From: Actinomycetospora chiangmaiensis DSM 45062
Lineage (GTDB): Bacteria; Actinomycetota; Actinomycetes; Mycobacteriales; Pseudonocardiaceae
Direction: 5' to 3'
DNA length: 64,000 bases
NCBI RefSeq assembly: GCF_000379625.1
Contig: NZ_KB903246.1
Coordinates: forward strand, 124,001 to 188,000
Shown piece after piece: positions 17,023 to 26,256 of the stretch (its first letter is position 1; every line of letters starts with the position of its first letter). Under the pieces are notes generated by a model. The model was not told the origin of the DNA and ran no database searches. It saw only the letters and a list, made by a program, of their open reading frames with translations. Position numbers and translations under genes: made by a program.

Positions 17023-17190
17023 CTACGACGAGATCGAGGAGAGGGCCTCCCGCAGATCGCCCGCCTCGTCGGCGGTCATCTCGACGACGAGCCGGCCCCC
17101 ACCCTCGAGCGGCACGCGCATCACGATGCCGCGCCCCTCCTTGGTGACCTCGAGGGGACCGTCACCGGTCCGGGGCTTCATGGCCGCCAT
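17023..17190 (-). CDS. DUF3117 small protein
   Basis: 55 residues from ATG 17190, with a strong GGAGGGAG 7 bases upstream that decides the start. The sequence MAAMKPRTGDGPLEVTKEGR, then GIVMRVPLEGGGRLVVEMT and ADEAGDLREAL, is the complete DUF3117 family, which is highly conserved in actinobacteria (Rv1211 in M. tuberculosis, from memory). It is a small cytosolic protein of unknown function. As in mycobacteria it sits next to tag and the DivIVA-like gene. Confidence 0.88.
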   Translation of the reverse strand: MAAMKPRTGDGPLEVTKEGRGIVMRVPLEGGGRLVVEMTADEAGDLREALSSISS

Positions 17191-17320
17191 AGTCGTGCTC
17201 CCTCCACATGGTCGTCGTGGCAGTGAACCCAGTGCGGGAACGCTGCACACCGCGCGACGATTCTTCCCCATTCCGTCGCCGACCACGACACCGGAGCGAT
17301 CATCGGCCCCGGTGTGTCGC

Positions 17321-17974
17321 TCAGCGCGTCGCGCGGAAGCACCCGGCCAGGTGTTCGTCGACCATGCCGGTGGCCTGCATCAACGCGTGCGCGGTGGTCG
17401 GACCGACGAACCGGAAGCCCCGCCGGCGCAGTTCCCGCGCCATCGCCGTGGACGCCGGCGTCGTCGCCGCGACCTCGCCGAGGGTGCGCGGCGGCGCCGG
17501 CGGCGGGTCGGGCGCAAAGGACCACAACAGGGCGTCGAGGCCCGGCCCGTCCGCCTCGACCCGCAGCACGGCCGCCGCGTTGGAGATCGCCGCCTCGATC
17601 TTCTGCCGGTTCCGGACGATGCCCGCGTCGCCGAGGAGACGCTCCACGTCGCCCTCGTCGAAGTCCGCCACTGCGTCCACGTCGAAGCGCGCGAACGCCG
17701 CCCGGAACGCCGGGCGCTTGCGCAGGATCACCAGCCAGGACAGCCCCGACTGGAACGCCTCCAGGCACAGCCGCTCGTACAACGCGTCCCGGCCGTGCAG
17801 GACGTGCCCCCACTCCGTGTCGTGGTACTCGCGCAGGAGCGGGTCCTGCGCGCCCCACGGGCAGCGGGCGACGCCGTCCTCCCCGACGACCGCGTCGTCC
17901 CCCGTCGCTGCGCTCGCCCGCTCGTCGTCCCCCGTCGCTGCGCTCGCCCGCTCCTCGTCGAGCGGCGTGCTCAC
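17321..17974 (-). CDS. tag: DNA-3-methyladenine glycosylase I
   Basis: 217 residues from GTG 17974, which overlaps the previous stop as GTGA. It excises 3-methyladenine from alkylated DNA. The Tag signature is clear: RCPWGAQDPLLREYHDTEWG, FQSGLSWLVILRKRPAFRAA, GDAGIVRNRQKIEAAISNA, then FRFVGPTTAHALMQATGMV. The zinc ligands correspond to the Cys of RCPW, the His of YHDTEW, and the His and Cys of DEHLAGC. The N-terminus has a 10-residue tandem duplication ERASAATGDD, encoded by the 30-bp repeat at 17894-17953. Homologues normally start near the RCPW motif, so this tail is an addition. Confidence 0.92.
   Translation of the reverse strand: MSTPLDEERASAATGDDERASAATGDDAVVGEDGVARCPWGAQDPLLREYHDTEWGHVLHGRDALYERLCLEAFQSGLSWLVILRKRPAFRAAFARFDVDAVADFDEGDVERLLGDAGIVRNRQKIEAAISNAAAVLRVEADGPGLDALLWSFAPDPPPAPPRTLGEVAATTPASTAMARELRRRGFRFVGPTTAHALMQATGMVDEHLAGCFRATR
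17894..17953. repeat. Tandem 30-bp duplication in the 5' end of tag
   Basis: Two identical 30-base units (17894-17923 and 17924-17953), each containing CCCGTCGCTGCGCTCGCC, a dispersed motif also found near 18459, 40916, 48945 and, on minus, 56019. Confidence 0.9.
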
Positions 17975-18420
17975 CGCTCGGCCTCGCAGCGCGCCGCGAG
18001 CTTGCGCAGCGAGTACTTCAGCCCGAGGGCGAACGCCGGCGACACGAGGGGCCACCCGAGGGCGCCGAGCGCCCCGAGCGGCAGGTCGAGGCGCTCCCCC
18101 CACTCGAACCGCGACCGGCCCGGCCCCAGCTCGATGACGGTGAACGTGCCCGACCCGCGCACCACGGAACCCGTGTGCACCACGGTGGCCCGGTGCGGGG
18201 GGTCCCAGCCGACGATCCGCATCGTGTCGGTGACCCCGAGCGGCCCGACGCCGGTGGTGGCCGCCAGCTCGGACCCGACGCCGACCCCGTCGCCCTTCGT
18301 CACCCGGACCCCGGTGCCGAGCATCCAGTCGCCCTGGCCCTCCCAGTCGGTGACGGCCTTCCAGACGACGTCGGCCGGGGCGTCGATGTCGACGCCGACC
18401 GTGATGTCACGGGTGGCCAT
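17971..18420 (-). CDS. SRPBCC-family polyketide-cyclase/dehydrase-like protein
   Basis: 149 residues from ATG 18420. VGVDIDAPADVVWKAVTDWE opens a helix-grip fold, followed by LGTGVRVTKGDGVGVGS, MRIVGWDPPHRATVVHTGS and a C-terminal helix. It is predicted to be a cytosolic ligand- or lipid-binding protein of unknown substrate. The gene overlaps the DivIVA-like gene by 14 bases and tag by 4, so it sits in one tight operon running from the LOG genes to tag. Confidence 0.72.
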   Translation of the reverse strand: MATRDITVGVDIDAPADVVWKAVTDWEGQGDWMLGTGVRVTKGDGVGVGSELAATTGVGPLGVTDTMRIVGWDPPHRATVVHTGSVVRGSGTFTVIELGPGRSRFEWGERLDLPLGALGALGWPLVSPAFALGLKYSLRKLAARCEAER

Positions 18421-18874
18421 GTGCGGCTCCTCCGGTGGCTCCGGCTGAAGTGGTCATGCCCGTCGCTCCGCTCACGTCGGTGGGGTCGGTGGGCGTGGGG
18501 TCCCCGACGTCAGGTCGGGCTCCGCTCCGCCCGGCCTCCGTGCCGGGCACCGCGGTCGGCGCGTCCGCGTCCCCGTCGTCGGCGCGAGGGGGCCCCTCGT
18601 GGACCGCCAAGCGGGAACGCAGCGTGTCGACCTCGGCGGCCAGTCGGTCGAGCGCCCAGTCCACCTCGCTCATCCGGTATCCGCGGAACGCCTGTTGGAA
18701 CCGCAGGCCCCGCACGTCGGACCCGAGGAGGTCCCGCGCCGGCAGCCGCGTGGGCGTGGCGCCCGGGGGCATGGGGGCCATCTCCTCCCCCCGCCCGGCC
18801 AGCAGCGACGTCGCGAGGTAGATCACCGCCGCGACGGCCCCGACGACGAGGACGTACACCAGAGCACTGCCCAT
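18407..18874 (-). CDS. DivIVA-domain small membrane protein
   Basis: 155 residues from ATG 18874. One N-terminal membrane helix (MGSALVYVLVVGAVAAVIYL) is followed by a DivIVA-type segment (FRGYRMSEVDWALDRLAAEV, then DTLRSRL). The last 60 residues are a disordered Asp/Thr/Pro/Gly-rich tail that ends in sequence contributed by the dispersed CCCGTCGCTCCGCTC motif. Between gpgS and tag it matches the mycobacterial Rv1209 position (memory). A role at the membrane or growing pole is plausible but unproven. Confidence 0.75.
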   Translation of the reverse strand: MGSALVYVLVVGAVAAVIYLATSLLAGRGEEMAPMPPGATPTRLPARDLLGSDVRGLRFQQAFRGYRMSEVDWALDRLAAEVDTLRSRLAVHEGPPRADDGDADAPTAVPGTEAGRSGARPDVGDPTPTDPTDVSGATGMTTSAGATGGAAHGHP

Positions 18875-18910
18875 GGGACCGATGGTGGCAGAGGGGTCCG
18901 ACAACCCGCG

Positions 18911-19849
18911 TCAGCGGCGGGCCGAGTACTGCCGGATCGGCGGCCGGTCGTGCACCGCCACGGCGTGGTCCTCGGGCAGCCAGTGCCCCCCGACCGGGAC
19001 GAACTGCGTGAGCCGCCCCGCCCCCCTGTCGGCGTGCTCAGCTGCATTGTCGGGAAGGCCGCACCGGCGGAGCACCGCGGAGAGCACCTCCGCGGAGGTG
19101 ACCCCCAGCTCGCGCAGCGAGCGGTGCCGGTGCTTGCGCACCCCGAGGTCGACCTGACCGATGGCGTCGAGGCCGCGGCGCTCGTGGGTGTCGAGCAGCA
19201 GGCCGATCTCCACGCCGTAGCCGCCGGCGAACGGCAGCGACTCCAGCAGGTCCCGCGTCGCGGCGTACTCCCCGCCGAGCGGCTGGACGATGCCGGCGAG
19301 CTCCGGGCGCAGGGCCGCCAGCGCGGGGCGTGCCACCAGTTCGGTCACCCGTCCGCCACCGTCGCGGACCGCGTCGTGGTCCCCGAGACGCAGCGGCCGG
19401 TGGTAGAAGCCCTTGACCAGCTCGACGCCCGGGGCGGTCAGCAACGGCCCGAGCAGCGACGGGACGAAGCCGGGGTCGAGGTCGACGAGGTCGGCGTCGA
19501 GGTACACCACGAGGTCCCCGGTCGTGGCGGCGAGCGCCCGCCACAGCACCTCGCCCTTGCCCGGGCGCACCGCGACCCCCGGCAGCGCCTCCTCACGGGT
19601 GACCACCCGCGCGCCCGCCGCCCGCGCCACGGCCGCGGTCGCGTCGGTCGAGCCGGAGTCCACGACGACGAGCTCGTCGACCAGCGAGCCGAGCATCGGG
19701 TGCACCGCGGCCACGACGCCCCCGACCGTCGCCTCCTCGTCGAGCGCCGGCAGCACCACCGACACCGTCCGGCCCGCCTTGGCCGCCACGAGCCCGGCCA
19801 CCGTCCACGAGGGCTCCGCCCACGTGCGGCGCTCGAACCACTCAGCCAC
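18911..19849 (-). CDS. gpgS: Glucosyl-3-phosphoglycerate synthase
   Basis: 312 residues. GT-A fold glycosyltransferase transferring glucose from NDP-glucose to 3-phosphoglycerate, the first step of methylglucose lipopolysaccharide synthesis. Motifs: TVSVVLPALDEEATVGGVV, VVDSGSTDATAAVARAAGA, the metal-binding LDADLVD, VKGFYHRPL, GGGRVTELVARPALA, LSGEY-like LGGEYAA, and GGYGVEIGLLLDT. The neighbourhood, with LOG genes upstream and the DivIVA-like gene, tag and DUF3117 downstream, is that of mycobacterial gpgS. The gene starts inside the end of the upstream LOG gene. Confidence 0.9.
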   Translation of the reverse strand: MAEWFERRTWAEPSWTVAGLVAAKAGRTVSVVLPALDEEATVGGVVAAVHPMLGSLVDELVVVDSGSTDATAAVARAAGARVVTREEALPGVAVRPGKGEVLWRALAATTGDLVVYLDADLVDLDPGFVPSLLGPLLTAPGVELVKGFYHRPLRLGDHDAVRDGGGRVTELVARPALAALRPELAGIVQPLGGEYAATRDLLESLPFAGGYGVEIGLLLDTHERRGLDAIGQVDLGVRKHRHRSLRELGVTSAEVLSAVLRRCGLPDNAAEHADRGAGRLTQFVPVGGHWLPEDHAVAVHDRPPIRQYSARR

Positions 19850-20381
19850 AGGCGTCCAGGGCCGCGTCCACCGTCGTCGTGCGGACCAGGGCCTCGAGCG
19901 AGAGGTTCCCGACGAACCCGGTGCCGACCAGGCCGTCGAGCCAGGCGAACAGCCCGTCGAAGAAGCCGTGCGGGTCGCAGACCACGACCGGCTTGTCGTG
20001 CATCTGCAGGTAGCGCGAGGTCCAGGCCTCGAAGAGCTCCTCCAGGGTGCCGAGCCCGCCCGGCAGCGCGATCCACGCGTCGGAGCGGGCGTCCATCTCG
20101 GCCTTGCGTTCCCGCATGCCCGGCACGACGACGAGCTCGGTCGACTCCTCGTCGGCCACCTCGCGGTGTACGAGGCCCTCCGGGATGACGCCGACGGTGT
20201 GCCCGCCCGCCGCCCGCGCGGCGCGGGTGACCTCGCCCATCATTCCGACGCGGCCGCCGCCGGAGACCAGCGTCCAGCCGCGCTCGGCGATGCCGGTCCC
20301 GACGTCGCGGGCCAGGGCCAGGTACTCCTCGCCGACCGGCCCGGAGGCACAGAAGACGCAGACCGCCTTCGTCGAGCTCAC
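19842..20381 (-). CDS. LOG-family (TIGR00730) protein, cytokinin-type phosphoribohydrolase
   Basis: 179 residues from GTG 20381, overlapping the previous stop as GTGA. Rossmann fold with VCVFCASGPVG, LVSGGGRVGMMGEV and the catalytic signature PGGLGTLEELFEAWT (PGGxGTxxE), plus MRERKAEM. Enzymes of this family hydrolyse the N-glycosidic bond of cytokinin riboside monophosphates or AMP-like nucleotides. It is the smaller of two adjacent LOG genes. Confidence 0.85.
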   Translation of the reverse strand: MSSTKAVCVFCASGPVGEEYLALARDVGTGIAERGWTLVSGGGRVGMMGEVTRAARAAGGHTVGVIPEGLVHREVADEESTELVVVPGMRERKAEMDARSDAWIALPGGLGTLEELFEAWTSRYLQMHDKPVVVCDPHGFFDGLFAWLDGLVGTGFVGNLSLEALVRTTTVDAALDACG

Positions 20382-21151
20382 TTCTCGACCAGCTCGTGGA
20401 AGCGCTGCTCCACGATGGCCACGACCTCCTCGACCTCGTCCACCACGTGGATGAGGTCGACGTCCTTGGGGCTGATCACGCCGTGCTCGAGCGCGGTGGT
20501 GCGCACCCAGTCGACGAGCCCGCCCCAGTACGCCGACCCGAGCAGCACGACGGGGAAGCGGGTCACCTTCCCGGTCTGCACCAGCACGAGCGCCTCGAAC
20601 AGCTCGTCGAGCGTGCCGAAGCCGCCCGGCAGGCAGACGAAGGCCTGGGCGTACTTCACGAACATCGTCTTGCGGGCGAAGAAGTAGCGGAAGCCGACGC
20701 CGAGGTCGACCCACGGGTTGAGCCCCTGCTCGAACGGCAGCTCGATCCCCAGCCCCACCGACAGCCCGCCCGCCTCGGAGGCGCCGCGGTTCGCGGCCTC
20801 CATGATCCCGGGCCCGCCGCCGGTGATCACGGCGTAGCCGGCGTGCGCGAGGGCGGCGCCGAGGGCCATGCCAGTGGCGTAGTCGGGGTGATCGGGCTGG
20901 GTACGGGCGGAGCCGAACACGGTGACGGCACGCGGGATCTCGGCGAGCACCGAGAAGCCCTCGACGAACTCGGCCTGGATGCGCTGCACCCGCCAGGCGT
21001 CGGAGTGCACCCAGTCGCCCGGGCCGCGCGAGTCGAGCAGCCGCTGGTCGGTGGTGGAGGACAGCCGCGCCGGGTCCTTGTGTTCGGGACGCCGCTTGTC
21101 GATGGTCGTCGGCCGCGGCGTCGTCAGGTCGTCGAATCGGGCTTCCGTCAC
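20378..21151 (-). CDS. LOG-family (TIGR00730) protein with N-terminal extension
   Basis: 257 residues from GTG 21151. TACGCT on this strand ends 6 bases before the GTG, so the mRNA is probably leaderless. The N-terminal 60 residues (TTIDKRRPEHKDPARLSSTT) are an addition typical of the longer LOG clade. The core has TVFGSARTQPDHPDY, VITGGGPGIMEAANRGASEA, and PGGFGTLDELFEALVLVQTG. Predicted nucleoside 5'-monophosphate phosphoribohydrolase. It is the first gene of the operon that runs on into gpgS. Confidence 0.85.
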   Translation of the reverse strand: MTEARFDDLTTPRPTTIDKRRPEHKDPARLSSTTDQRLLDSRGPGDWVHSDAWRVQRIQAEFVEGFSVLAEIPRAVTVFGSARTQPDHPDYATGMALGAALAHAGYAVITGGGPGIMEAANRGASEAGGLSVGLGIELPFEQGLNPWVDLGVGFRYFFARKTMFVKYAQAFVCLPGGFGTLDELFEALVLVQTGKVTRFPVVLLGSAYWGGLVDWVRTTALEHGVISPKDVDLIHVVDEVEEVVAIVEQRFHELVEK

Positions 21152-21286
21152 ACCGCCAGCGTAGGGACGCCGGATCGGACGGTTCGCGGCGGACGCGAGG
21201 CGGTCACCCGGAATTCAGCGTGTGCGCCCCCGCCCGCCGGGTATGCGGTTGAAGAAGCAACCACATCCGACGTCGGGAAGGAACCC

Positions 21287-21913
21287 ATGGCCACCAAGGT
21301 CGCCGTCATCTACTACAGCCAGACCGGCACGATCCACCAGCTGGCGCAGGAGTACGCCGCGGGTGCCGAGAAGGCCGGCGCCGAGGTCCGACTGCGCACC
21401 GTGCACGAGCTCGCGCCGCAGGCCGCCATCGACTCGAACGAGAAGTGGAAGGCCCACCGCGAGGAGACCGCGGACACCCCCGAGGCCACCGCCGACGACG
21501 TCCTCTGGGCCGACGCCGTCATCTTCGGCACGCCGACCCGGTACGGGAACGTCTCCGCGCAGCTCAAGCAGTTCATCGACACCCTCGGCCCGCAGTGGGC
21601 GCAGGGCCTGCTGGCCGACAAGGTCTACTCGGGCTTCACCTCGAGCTCGACGCAGCACGGCGGCCAGGAGTCCACGCTCCTCGCGCTGTACAACACGATC
21701 CACCACTTCGGCGGGATCATCGTGTCGCCCGGCTACACCAACGCGATCATGTTCGCGACCGGCAACCCCTACGGCGTCTCGCACGTCGACGGGCAGGGCT
21801 CGATCCCGATCTCCGACGAGACCCGGCAGGCCGCGCAGTTCGCCGGCGAGCGGGTCGCGGGGATCGCCGCGCAGCTGACCGCGGGCCGCGACGCGGCGCT
21901 CGCGGCCAGCTGA
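21287..21913 (+). CDS. wrbA: WrbA-type NAD(P)H:quinone oxidoreductase
   Basis: 208 residues from ATG 21287, with GGGAAGGA upstream. Flavodoxin-like FMN protein: VAVIYYSQTGTIHQLAQEYA (phosphate loop), FGTPTRYGNVSAQLKQFIDT, FTSSSTQHGGQESTLLALYN, and GNPYGVSHVDGQG. It performs two-electron quinone reduction and protects against oxidative stress. It is a single-gene unit ending in a 40-base perfect palindrome shared with convergent dapE. Confidence 0.92.
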   Translation: MATKVAVIYYSQTGTIHQLAQEYAAGAEKAGAEVRLRTVHELAPQAAIDSNEKWKAHREETADTPEATADDVLWADAVIFGTPTRYGNVSAQLKQFIDTLGPQWAQGLLADKVYSGFTSSSTQHGGQESTLLALYNTIHHFGGIIVSPGYTNAIMFATGNPYGVSHVDGQGSIPISDETRQAAQFAGERVAGIAAQLTAGRDAALAAS

Positions 21914-21925
21914 GGTGCTTCGCAG

Positions 21926-21965
21926 GTGAGCACAAAGTGGGGCTATAGCCCCACTTTGTGCTCAC
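21926..21965. terminator. 40-bp perfect palindrome between convergent wrbA and dapE
   Basis: Every base from 21926 to 21945 pairs with 21946-21965; the arms begin GTGAGCACAAAGTGGGG. The run of A/T near the base on both strands suits bidirectional termination. Its ends (GGTGAGCAC and GTGCTCACAGG) and the flanking AGGTGCTTCGC resemble the elements at 61353 and 62637. Confidence 0.85.
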
Positions 21966-21971
21966 AGGCCG

Positions 21972-23030
21972 TCAGGCACACAGGTACCTCCGCAGCGTCT
22001 CCGTCCCGGCCGTGATGCGGCGGACGTCGACGTGCTCGTCCCGGGTGTGCGCGAGGTTCGGGTCGCCCGGGCCGAAGTTGACCGCCGGGATACCGAGGGC
22101 GGAGAAGCGGGAGACGTCGGTCCACCCGTACTTCGCCACCGGAGTCTCGCCCGAGGCCGCGACGAACTCGGCCGCCGCGGGGGCTGACAGCCCCGGGAGC
22201 GCGCCCGGGGAGCGGTCGGTGATCTCGAGCGGCACGCCGTCGAACACCTCGCGGACGTGCTGCTCGGCCTGCTCGACGGAGCGGTCCGGCGCGAACCGGA
22301 AGTTGACCGTCACCTGGCAGGTATCCGGCACGACGTTGCCCGCGACGCCGCCGGCGATGCGCACGGCCTGCAGGCCCTCGCGGTAGACGCAGCCGTCGAT
22401 GTCGACGGTGCGCGGCTCGTACGCCGACAGCCGGTCGAGCACGGGCGCCGCGGCGTGGATCGCGTTCTCCCCCAACCAGGACCGCGCGCTGTGCGCCCGG
22501 CGGCCCGACAGCGTCAGGACCGCGCGCATCGTGCCCTGGCAGCCGCCCTCGACGAAGCCCGACGTGGGCTCGCCGAGGATCGCGAGGTCGGCGTCGAGCC
22601 AGTCCGGCAGCGTGCGCTCGATGCGGCCCAGCCCATTGCGCGTCGCCTCGATCTCCTCGCAGTCGTAGAGCACGAGCGTGATGTCGTGGGCGGGCGCGGC
22701 GAGCGTGGCCGTGAGGTGCGCCATAACCGCCACCCCGGCCTTCATGTCGGAGGTCCCGCAGCCGTAGAGCAGGTCGCCCTCGCGCCGGGAGGGCACGTTG
22801 TCGGCGATCGGCACGGTGTCGAGGTGCCCGGCGAGCAGCACGCGGCGGTCGCGTCCGAGCAGCGTGCGGGCCAGCACGGCCTCGCCGGAGCGGACCACCT
22901 CGAGGTGGTCGTGCTCGCGCAGCGCGATCTCCACGGCGTCGGCCAGCACCTTCTCCTCCCCCGACACCGAGGGGACGTCCACGAGCGCCGCGGTGAGGTC
23001 GACGGGGTCGGCGGACAGATCGATGCGCAC
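21972..23030 (-). CDS. dapE: Succinyl-diaminopimelate desuccinylase
   Basis: 352 residues from GTG 23030. M20 zinc peptidase fold: [62 protein letters not shown] and [10 protein letters not shown]. It hydrolyses N-succinyl-LL-DAP to LL-DAP in lysine and peptidoglycan synthesis. It is divergent from dapD, the earlier enzyme of the same route, across 40 bases with one -10 element for each gene; dapC lies at 40 kb. TACCCT ends 8 bases before the GTG, so the mRNA is probably leaderless. Confidence 0.92.
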   Translation of the reverse strand: MRIDLSADPVDLTAALVDVPSVSGEEKVLADAVEIALREHDHLEVVRSGEAVLARTLLGRDRRVLLAGHLDTVPIADNVPSRREGDLLYGCGTSDMKAGVAVMAHLTATLAAPAHDITLVLYDCEEIEATRNGLGRIERTLPDWLDADLAILGEPTSGFVEGGCQGTMRAVLTLSGRRAHSARSWLGENAIHAAAPVLDRLSAYEPRTVDIDGCVYREGLQAVRIAGGVAGNVVPDTCQVTVNFRFAPDRSVEQAEQHVREVFDGVPLEITDRSPGALPGLSAPAAAEFVAASGETPVAKYGWTDVSRFSALGIPAVNFGPGDPNLAHTRDEHVDVRRITAGTETLRRYLCA

Positions 23031-23038
23031 GGCCGTCC

Positions 23039-23062
23039 AGGGTAGTCGGACACCGATAGGCT
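23039..23062. promoter_or_regulatory. Back-to-back leaderless promoters of dapE and dapD
   Basis: TACCCT on minus (23044-23039) ends 8 bases before dapE GTG 23030. TAGGCT on plus (23057-23062) ends 8 bases before dapD ATG 23071. Confidence 0.55.
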
Positions 23063-23070
23063 GGCGGGCG

Positions 23071-24051
23071 ATGAGCACCGCTAGCGCCACCCCGGGAAGG
23101 GCCGTCGGACTCGGCCTCGCGACCGTCGCCCTCGACGGCACCGTCCTCGACACCTGGTACCCGCTGCCGGAGCTGTCCTCCGACGCCGACGACATGGCCA
23201 CCGAGCCCGGCACCGTCGTCGTCCCCGCGGGCGAGCTCGAGCCGTCGCTGGTCGACGCGCTGGGCACCGACGAGGTCCGCGGCGTCGAGGTCGTGGCGAT
23301 CCGCACCGTCGCCGACCTGACCGGCCCGCCCACGTCGGCCTACGACGTCTACCTGCGGCTGCACCTGATCTCCCACCGCCTGGTCCCGCCGCACGGCGTC
23401 GACCTCACCGGCCTGTTCGGGCTGCTCGCGAACGTCGTCTGGACCAACCACGGGCCCTGCCCGGTGCCGGAGTTCGAGCGGGTCCGTGCGCGGCTGCGCG
23501 GCCGCGGTCCGGTGACGGTGTACGCGGTCGACAAGTTCCCGCGGATGGTCGACTACGTGGTGCCGACGGGCGTGCGCATCGGCGACGCCGACCGCGTCCG
23601 GCTCGGCGCGCACCTCGCCGAGGGCACCACCGTCATGCACGAGGGCTTCGTCAACTTCAACGCCGGCACGCTGGGCGCCTCGATGGTCGAGGGGCGCATC
23701 TCCGGCGGCGTCGTGGTGGGCGACGGTTCCGACGTCGGCGGCGGCGCCTCGATCATGGGGACGCTCTCCGGCGGCGGCAAGGAGGTCATCTCGATCGGCG
23801 AGCGCTGCCTGCTCGGCGCGAACGCCGGCATCGGGATCTCCCTCGGCGACGACTGCGTGGTCGAGGCCGGCCTCTACGTCACCGCCGGCACGCGGGTCAC
23901 GCTGGACGACGGAGCCGTCGTGAAGGCGGCCGAGCTCTCCGGCCGCTCCGGGCTGCTGCTGCGCCGCAACTCCACCTCCGGCGCCGTCGAGGCGCTGCCG
24001 CGCACCGAGGGCGCGAAGGTGGAGCTGAACGAGGCGTTGCACCAGAACTAG
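23071..24051 (+). CDS. dapD: 2,3,4,5-tetrahydropyridine-2,6-dicarboxylate N-succinyltransferase
   Basis: 326 residues from ATG 23071. It succinylates tetrahydrodipicolinate in DAP/lysine synthesis. The C-terminal half is a left-handed beta helix with hexapeptide repeats ([20 protein letters not shown], then [20 protein letters not shown]) and the catalytic region [15 protein letters not shown]. The length fits the longer actinobacterial DapD type. Divergent from dapE. Confidence 0.93.
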   Translation: MSTASATPGRAVGLGLATVALDGTVLDTWYPLPELSSDADDMATEPGTVVVPAGELEPSLVDALGTDEVRGVEVVAIRTVADLTGPPTSAYDVYLRLHLISHRLVPPHGVDLTGLFGLLANVVWTNHGPCPVPEFERVRARLRGRGPVTVYAVDKFPRMVDYVVPTGVRIGDADRVRLGAHLAEGTTVMHEGFVNFNAGTLGASMVEGRISGGVVVGDGSDVGGGASIMGTLSGGGKEVISIGERCLLGANAGIGISLGDDCVVEAGLYVTAGTRVTLDDGAVVKAAELSGRSGLLLRRNSTSGAVEALPRTEGAKVELNEALHQN

Positions 24052-24060
24052 GCCGGCGGC

Positions 24061-25215
24061 CTACCAGCCGAGCGCGAGCTGCATCCGCGCCCGGACGTCG
24101 GGGGCGTCGAGCGCGTCCCCGAAGATCTCGTGCAACCGGTTCATCCGGTACCGCACGGTCTGCGGGTGCACATGGAGCTCCTCGGCCATCGCCCGCCGGT
24201 CGCCCATGTGACGCAGCCAGGACCGCAGGGTCTCGCGGAGCCGGTCGCGCGAGGACGGCGGACACGCCTCCAGCGGGGCGAGCACCTGGTCGCCGAGGGC
24301 GTCGAGCAGCGGCTGGTCGCGGTGCACGATGATCGCGTCGAGGTGGTCGGCGACGAAGAGCGGGTCGTCGTCGAGCAGGTGCTCCCGGCCGAGGCGTGCG
24401 GCGATCTCGGCGAGGGCGAGCGAGCGGGGCACCAGCTCCAGCGGCACCGGGGCGCCCACCGTGGCGTGCGCGCCCCGCAGCAGCGTCCGGAGGGCGGCGC
24501 GCTCACCGCCGCGAACCGTCCGGTGCGGGACGATCGCCCCGACCACCCCGGGACGCCGCACCGGCAGCGCCTGCCCGTCGAGGCGGGAGAGCACCCGCAC
24601 GTCGTCCGGATCGACCAGCACCACCGACACCTTCTCGGGCACCGGCCACTCCGCGCGCCGCGCGGCCGCCCGCACCGCCCCCGCCTCGGCCGGGCCACGC
24701 AGCAGCAGGTCGGCGAGCTCGTCGCGGTGGCGTTCGCGCAGTGCCCCGGACTCCTCCTGCTCGAGCACGTACCCGTGCGCGGAGGCCGAGGAGAGCTCGT
24801 CGACGTACGCGAACACCGCCTCGGCCAGCCCGGCGAGGTCCGCGGGCGGCAGGCCGACCTCCAGGGCGGCGGCCGAGACGTGCCGCCAGAACACCCGGCC
24901 GCCCACCTGGTAGGCGGCCAGCAGGTCCGGGAGCTCCCGGCCCTCCCGCCACTGCCCACGGCCGATGGACTCGAAGAAACCCGTCTCCCCGTCGCGCTCG
25001 AGGGTCGGATCGCACGCGAGGGACACGATGCGGCCGACGACGGCGGCGGTCGAGGACACGACCTCCTCGAGGTGCTCGTCGAGGAAGCGCGCGTAGTCCG
25101 GCACCCGCCCGGCCAGGGCGTCGCGGACCTCGGCGACGAGCGTCGGGACACGGCGCGCGACCGCGTCGCCGAGGACGTCCCGTGACTCGGCGGAGATGAC
25201 CGACACGACCCACAC
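24061..25215 (-). CDS. PucR-type helix-turn-helix regulator
   Basis: 384 residues from GTG 25215; GTG 25206 is an alternative. The C-terminus has the PucR HTH_30 signature: [20 protein letters not shown], then [20 protein letters not shown]. The N-terminal 170 residues are an all-helical sensor domain with [20 protein letters not shown], shared by many actinobacterial PucR-like proteins, and a middle GGDEF-related region follows. It is divergent from the hopanoid operon across 120 bases, so it is the leading candidate for its regulator. Confidence 0.85.
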   Translation of the reverse strand: MWVVSVISAESRDVLGDAVARRVPTLVAEVRDALAGRVPDYARFLDEHLEEVVSSTAAVVGRIVSLACDPTLERDGETGFFESIGRGQWREGRELPDLLAAYQVGGRVFWRHVSAAALEVGLPPADLAGLAEAVFAYVDELSSASAHGYVLEQEESGALRERHRDELADLLLRGPAEAGAVRAAARRAEWPVPEKVSVVLVDPDDVRVLSRLDGQALPVRRPGVVGAIVPHRTVRGGERAALRTLLRGAHATVGAPVPLELVPRSLALAEIAARLGREHLLDDDPLFVADHLDAIIVHRDQPLLDALGDQVLAPLEACPPSSRDRLRETLRSWLRHMGDRRAMAEELHVHPQTVRYRMNRLHEIFGDALDAPDVRARMQLALGW

Positions 25216-25335
25216 CCCCCACGTGGAACAAGCTGGGCCCCGGGAGTCGAACCGAATCCGACGGTAGTCCGCGTCGAGTTGTGCCGCACCGACAAAAAGC
25301 CTTGTTCGACTTGATCGGGAGGGTCAAGACTTGTC
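25216..25335. promoter_or_regulatory. Divergent control region of pucR and the hopanoid operon
   Basis: The only obvious structure is CTTGATCGGGAGGGTCAAG near 25308-25326, an inverted repeat of CTTGA and TCAAG that may be an operator; GGGAGGG within it may also be the hpnC ribosome site. No clear TANNNT -10 is visible for hpnC. Confidence 0.4.
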
Positions 25336-26256
25336 GTGTCCGCCACAAGCACCATCGGACCCATGCCCGCAGGCCCCTCGGCCCCCACCGGTCCGGCCAC
25401 CCGGCTCGCGCAGGCCGAGGGCGCCGAGAACTTCCCGGTGGCCCTGCGGGTGCTCCCCGCCGCACGCCGCGCCGAGCTGCGTGCGGTCTACGCCGTGGTG
25501 CGCACCGTCGACGACGTCGGCGACGAGGGCGACGCCGCCCCGGCCGACCGGCTGGCCGCCCTCGACGCGCTCGACGCGGACGTGCGCCGGGTCTTCGCCG
25601 GGGAACCGGCCCACCACCCGGTGGTCGCCGCCCTCGCCCCGCACGTCGCCCGCCTGCCCGAGGCGCCCTTCCACGACCTGGTGGCCGCGAACCGGCAGGA
25701 CCAGCACGTCACCGCGTACGCCACCCACGACGAGCTCCTCGCCTCCTGCCGGCTCTCCGCGGTGCCGATCGGCCGGCTCGTCCTCGCCGTCTTCGCGGTC
25801 CCGACGACGCCGTCCGTGCTGCGGGCCTCCGACGCCGTCTGCACCGCGTTGCAGCTCCTCGAACACCTCGCCGACGTGGGCGAGGACCGGCGCCGCGGCC
25901 GGATCTACCTGCCCGCCGACGCGATGACGGCCGCCGGCGTCACCCCCGCCGACCTCGACGCCCCCGTCGCCGCGGACCCGCTGCGCCGCCTCGTCCTCGC
26001 CCGGACGGCGGAGGCGCAGGAGCTCCTGACGGCGGGCGACCCGCTCGTCGCCCACCTGCACGGACCCGCCCGGCTCGCCGTCGCGGGCTACGCCGCGGGC
26101 GGGCACGCCGCGGCCGACGCCCTGCGCCGCACCGGCGGCGACGTCCTGGGCCGGACCGCCCGGACCCGTCGTCGGGACGTCGCCCGTCACCTGCTGCGCC
26201 TGCTCGTCACCCGTGCACGGGCCACCCGTCCCGCCCAGGCCGAGGAGCCCCGATGA
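25336..26256 (+). CDS. hpnC: Hydroxysqualene synthesis protein HpnC
   Basis: 306 residues from GTG 25336; ATG 25363 is the alternative and would remove nine residues. Squalene/phytoene synthase fold: [20 protein letters not shown], the first aspartate-rich stretch [12 protein letters not shown], and [20 protein letters not shown] as the second. In bacteria HpnC, HpnD and HpnE replace squalene synthase: HpnD makes presqualene diphosphate, HpnC converts it to hydroxysqualene, and HpnE makes squalene. It is the first gene of a seven-gene operon with overlapping or nearly abutting junctions and overlaps hpnD by ATGA. Confidence 0.9.
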   Translation: MSATSTIGPMPAGPSAPTGPATRLAQAEGAENFPVALRVLPAARRAELRAVYAVVRTVDDVGDEGDAAPADRLAALDALDADVRRVFAGEPAHHPVVAALAPHVARLPEAPFHDLVAANRQDQHVTAYATHDELLASCRLSAVPIGRLVLAVFAVPTTPSVLRASDAVCTALQLLEHLADVGEDRRRGRIYLPADAMTAAGVTPADLDAPVAADPLRRLVLARTAEAQELLTAGDPLVAHLHGPARLAVAGYAAGGHAAADALRRTGGDVLGRTARTRRRDVARHLLRLLVTRARATRPAQAEEPR

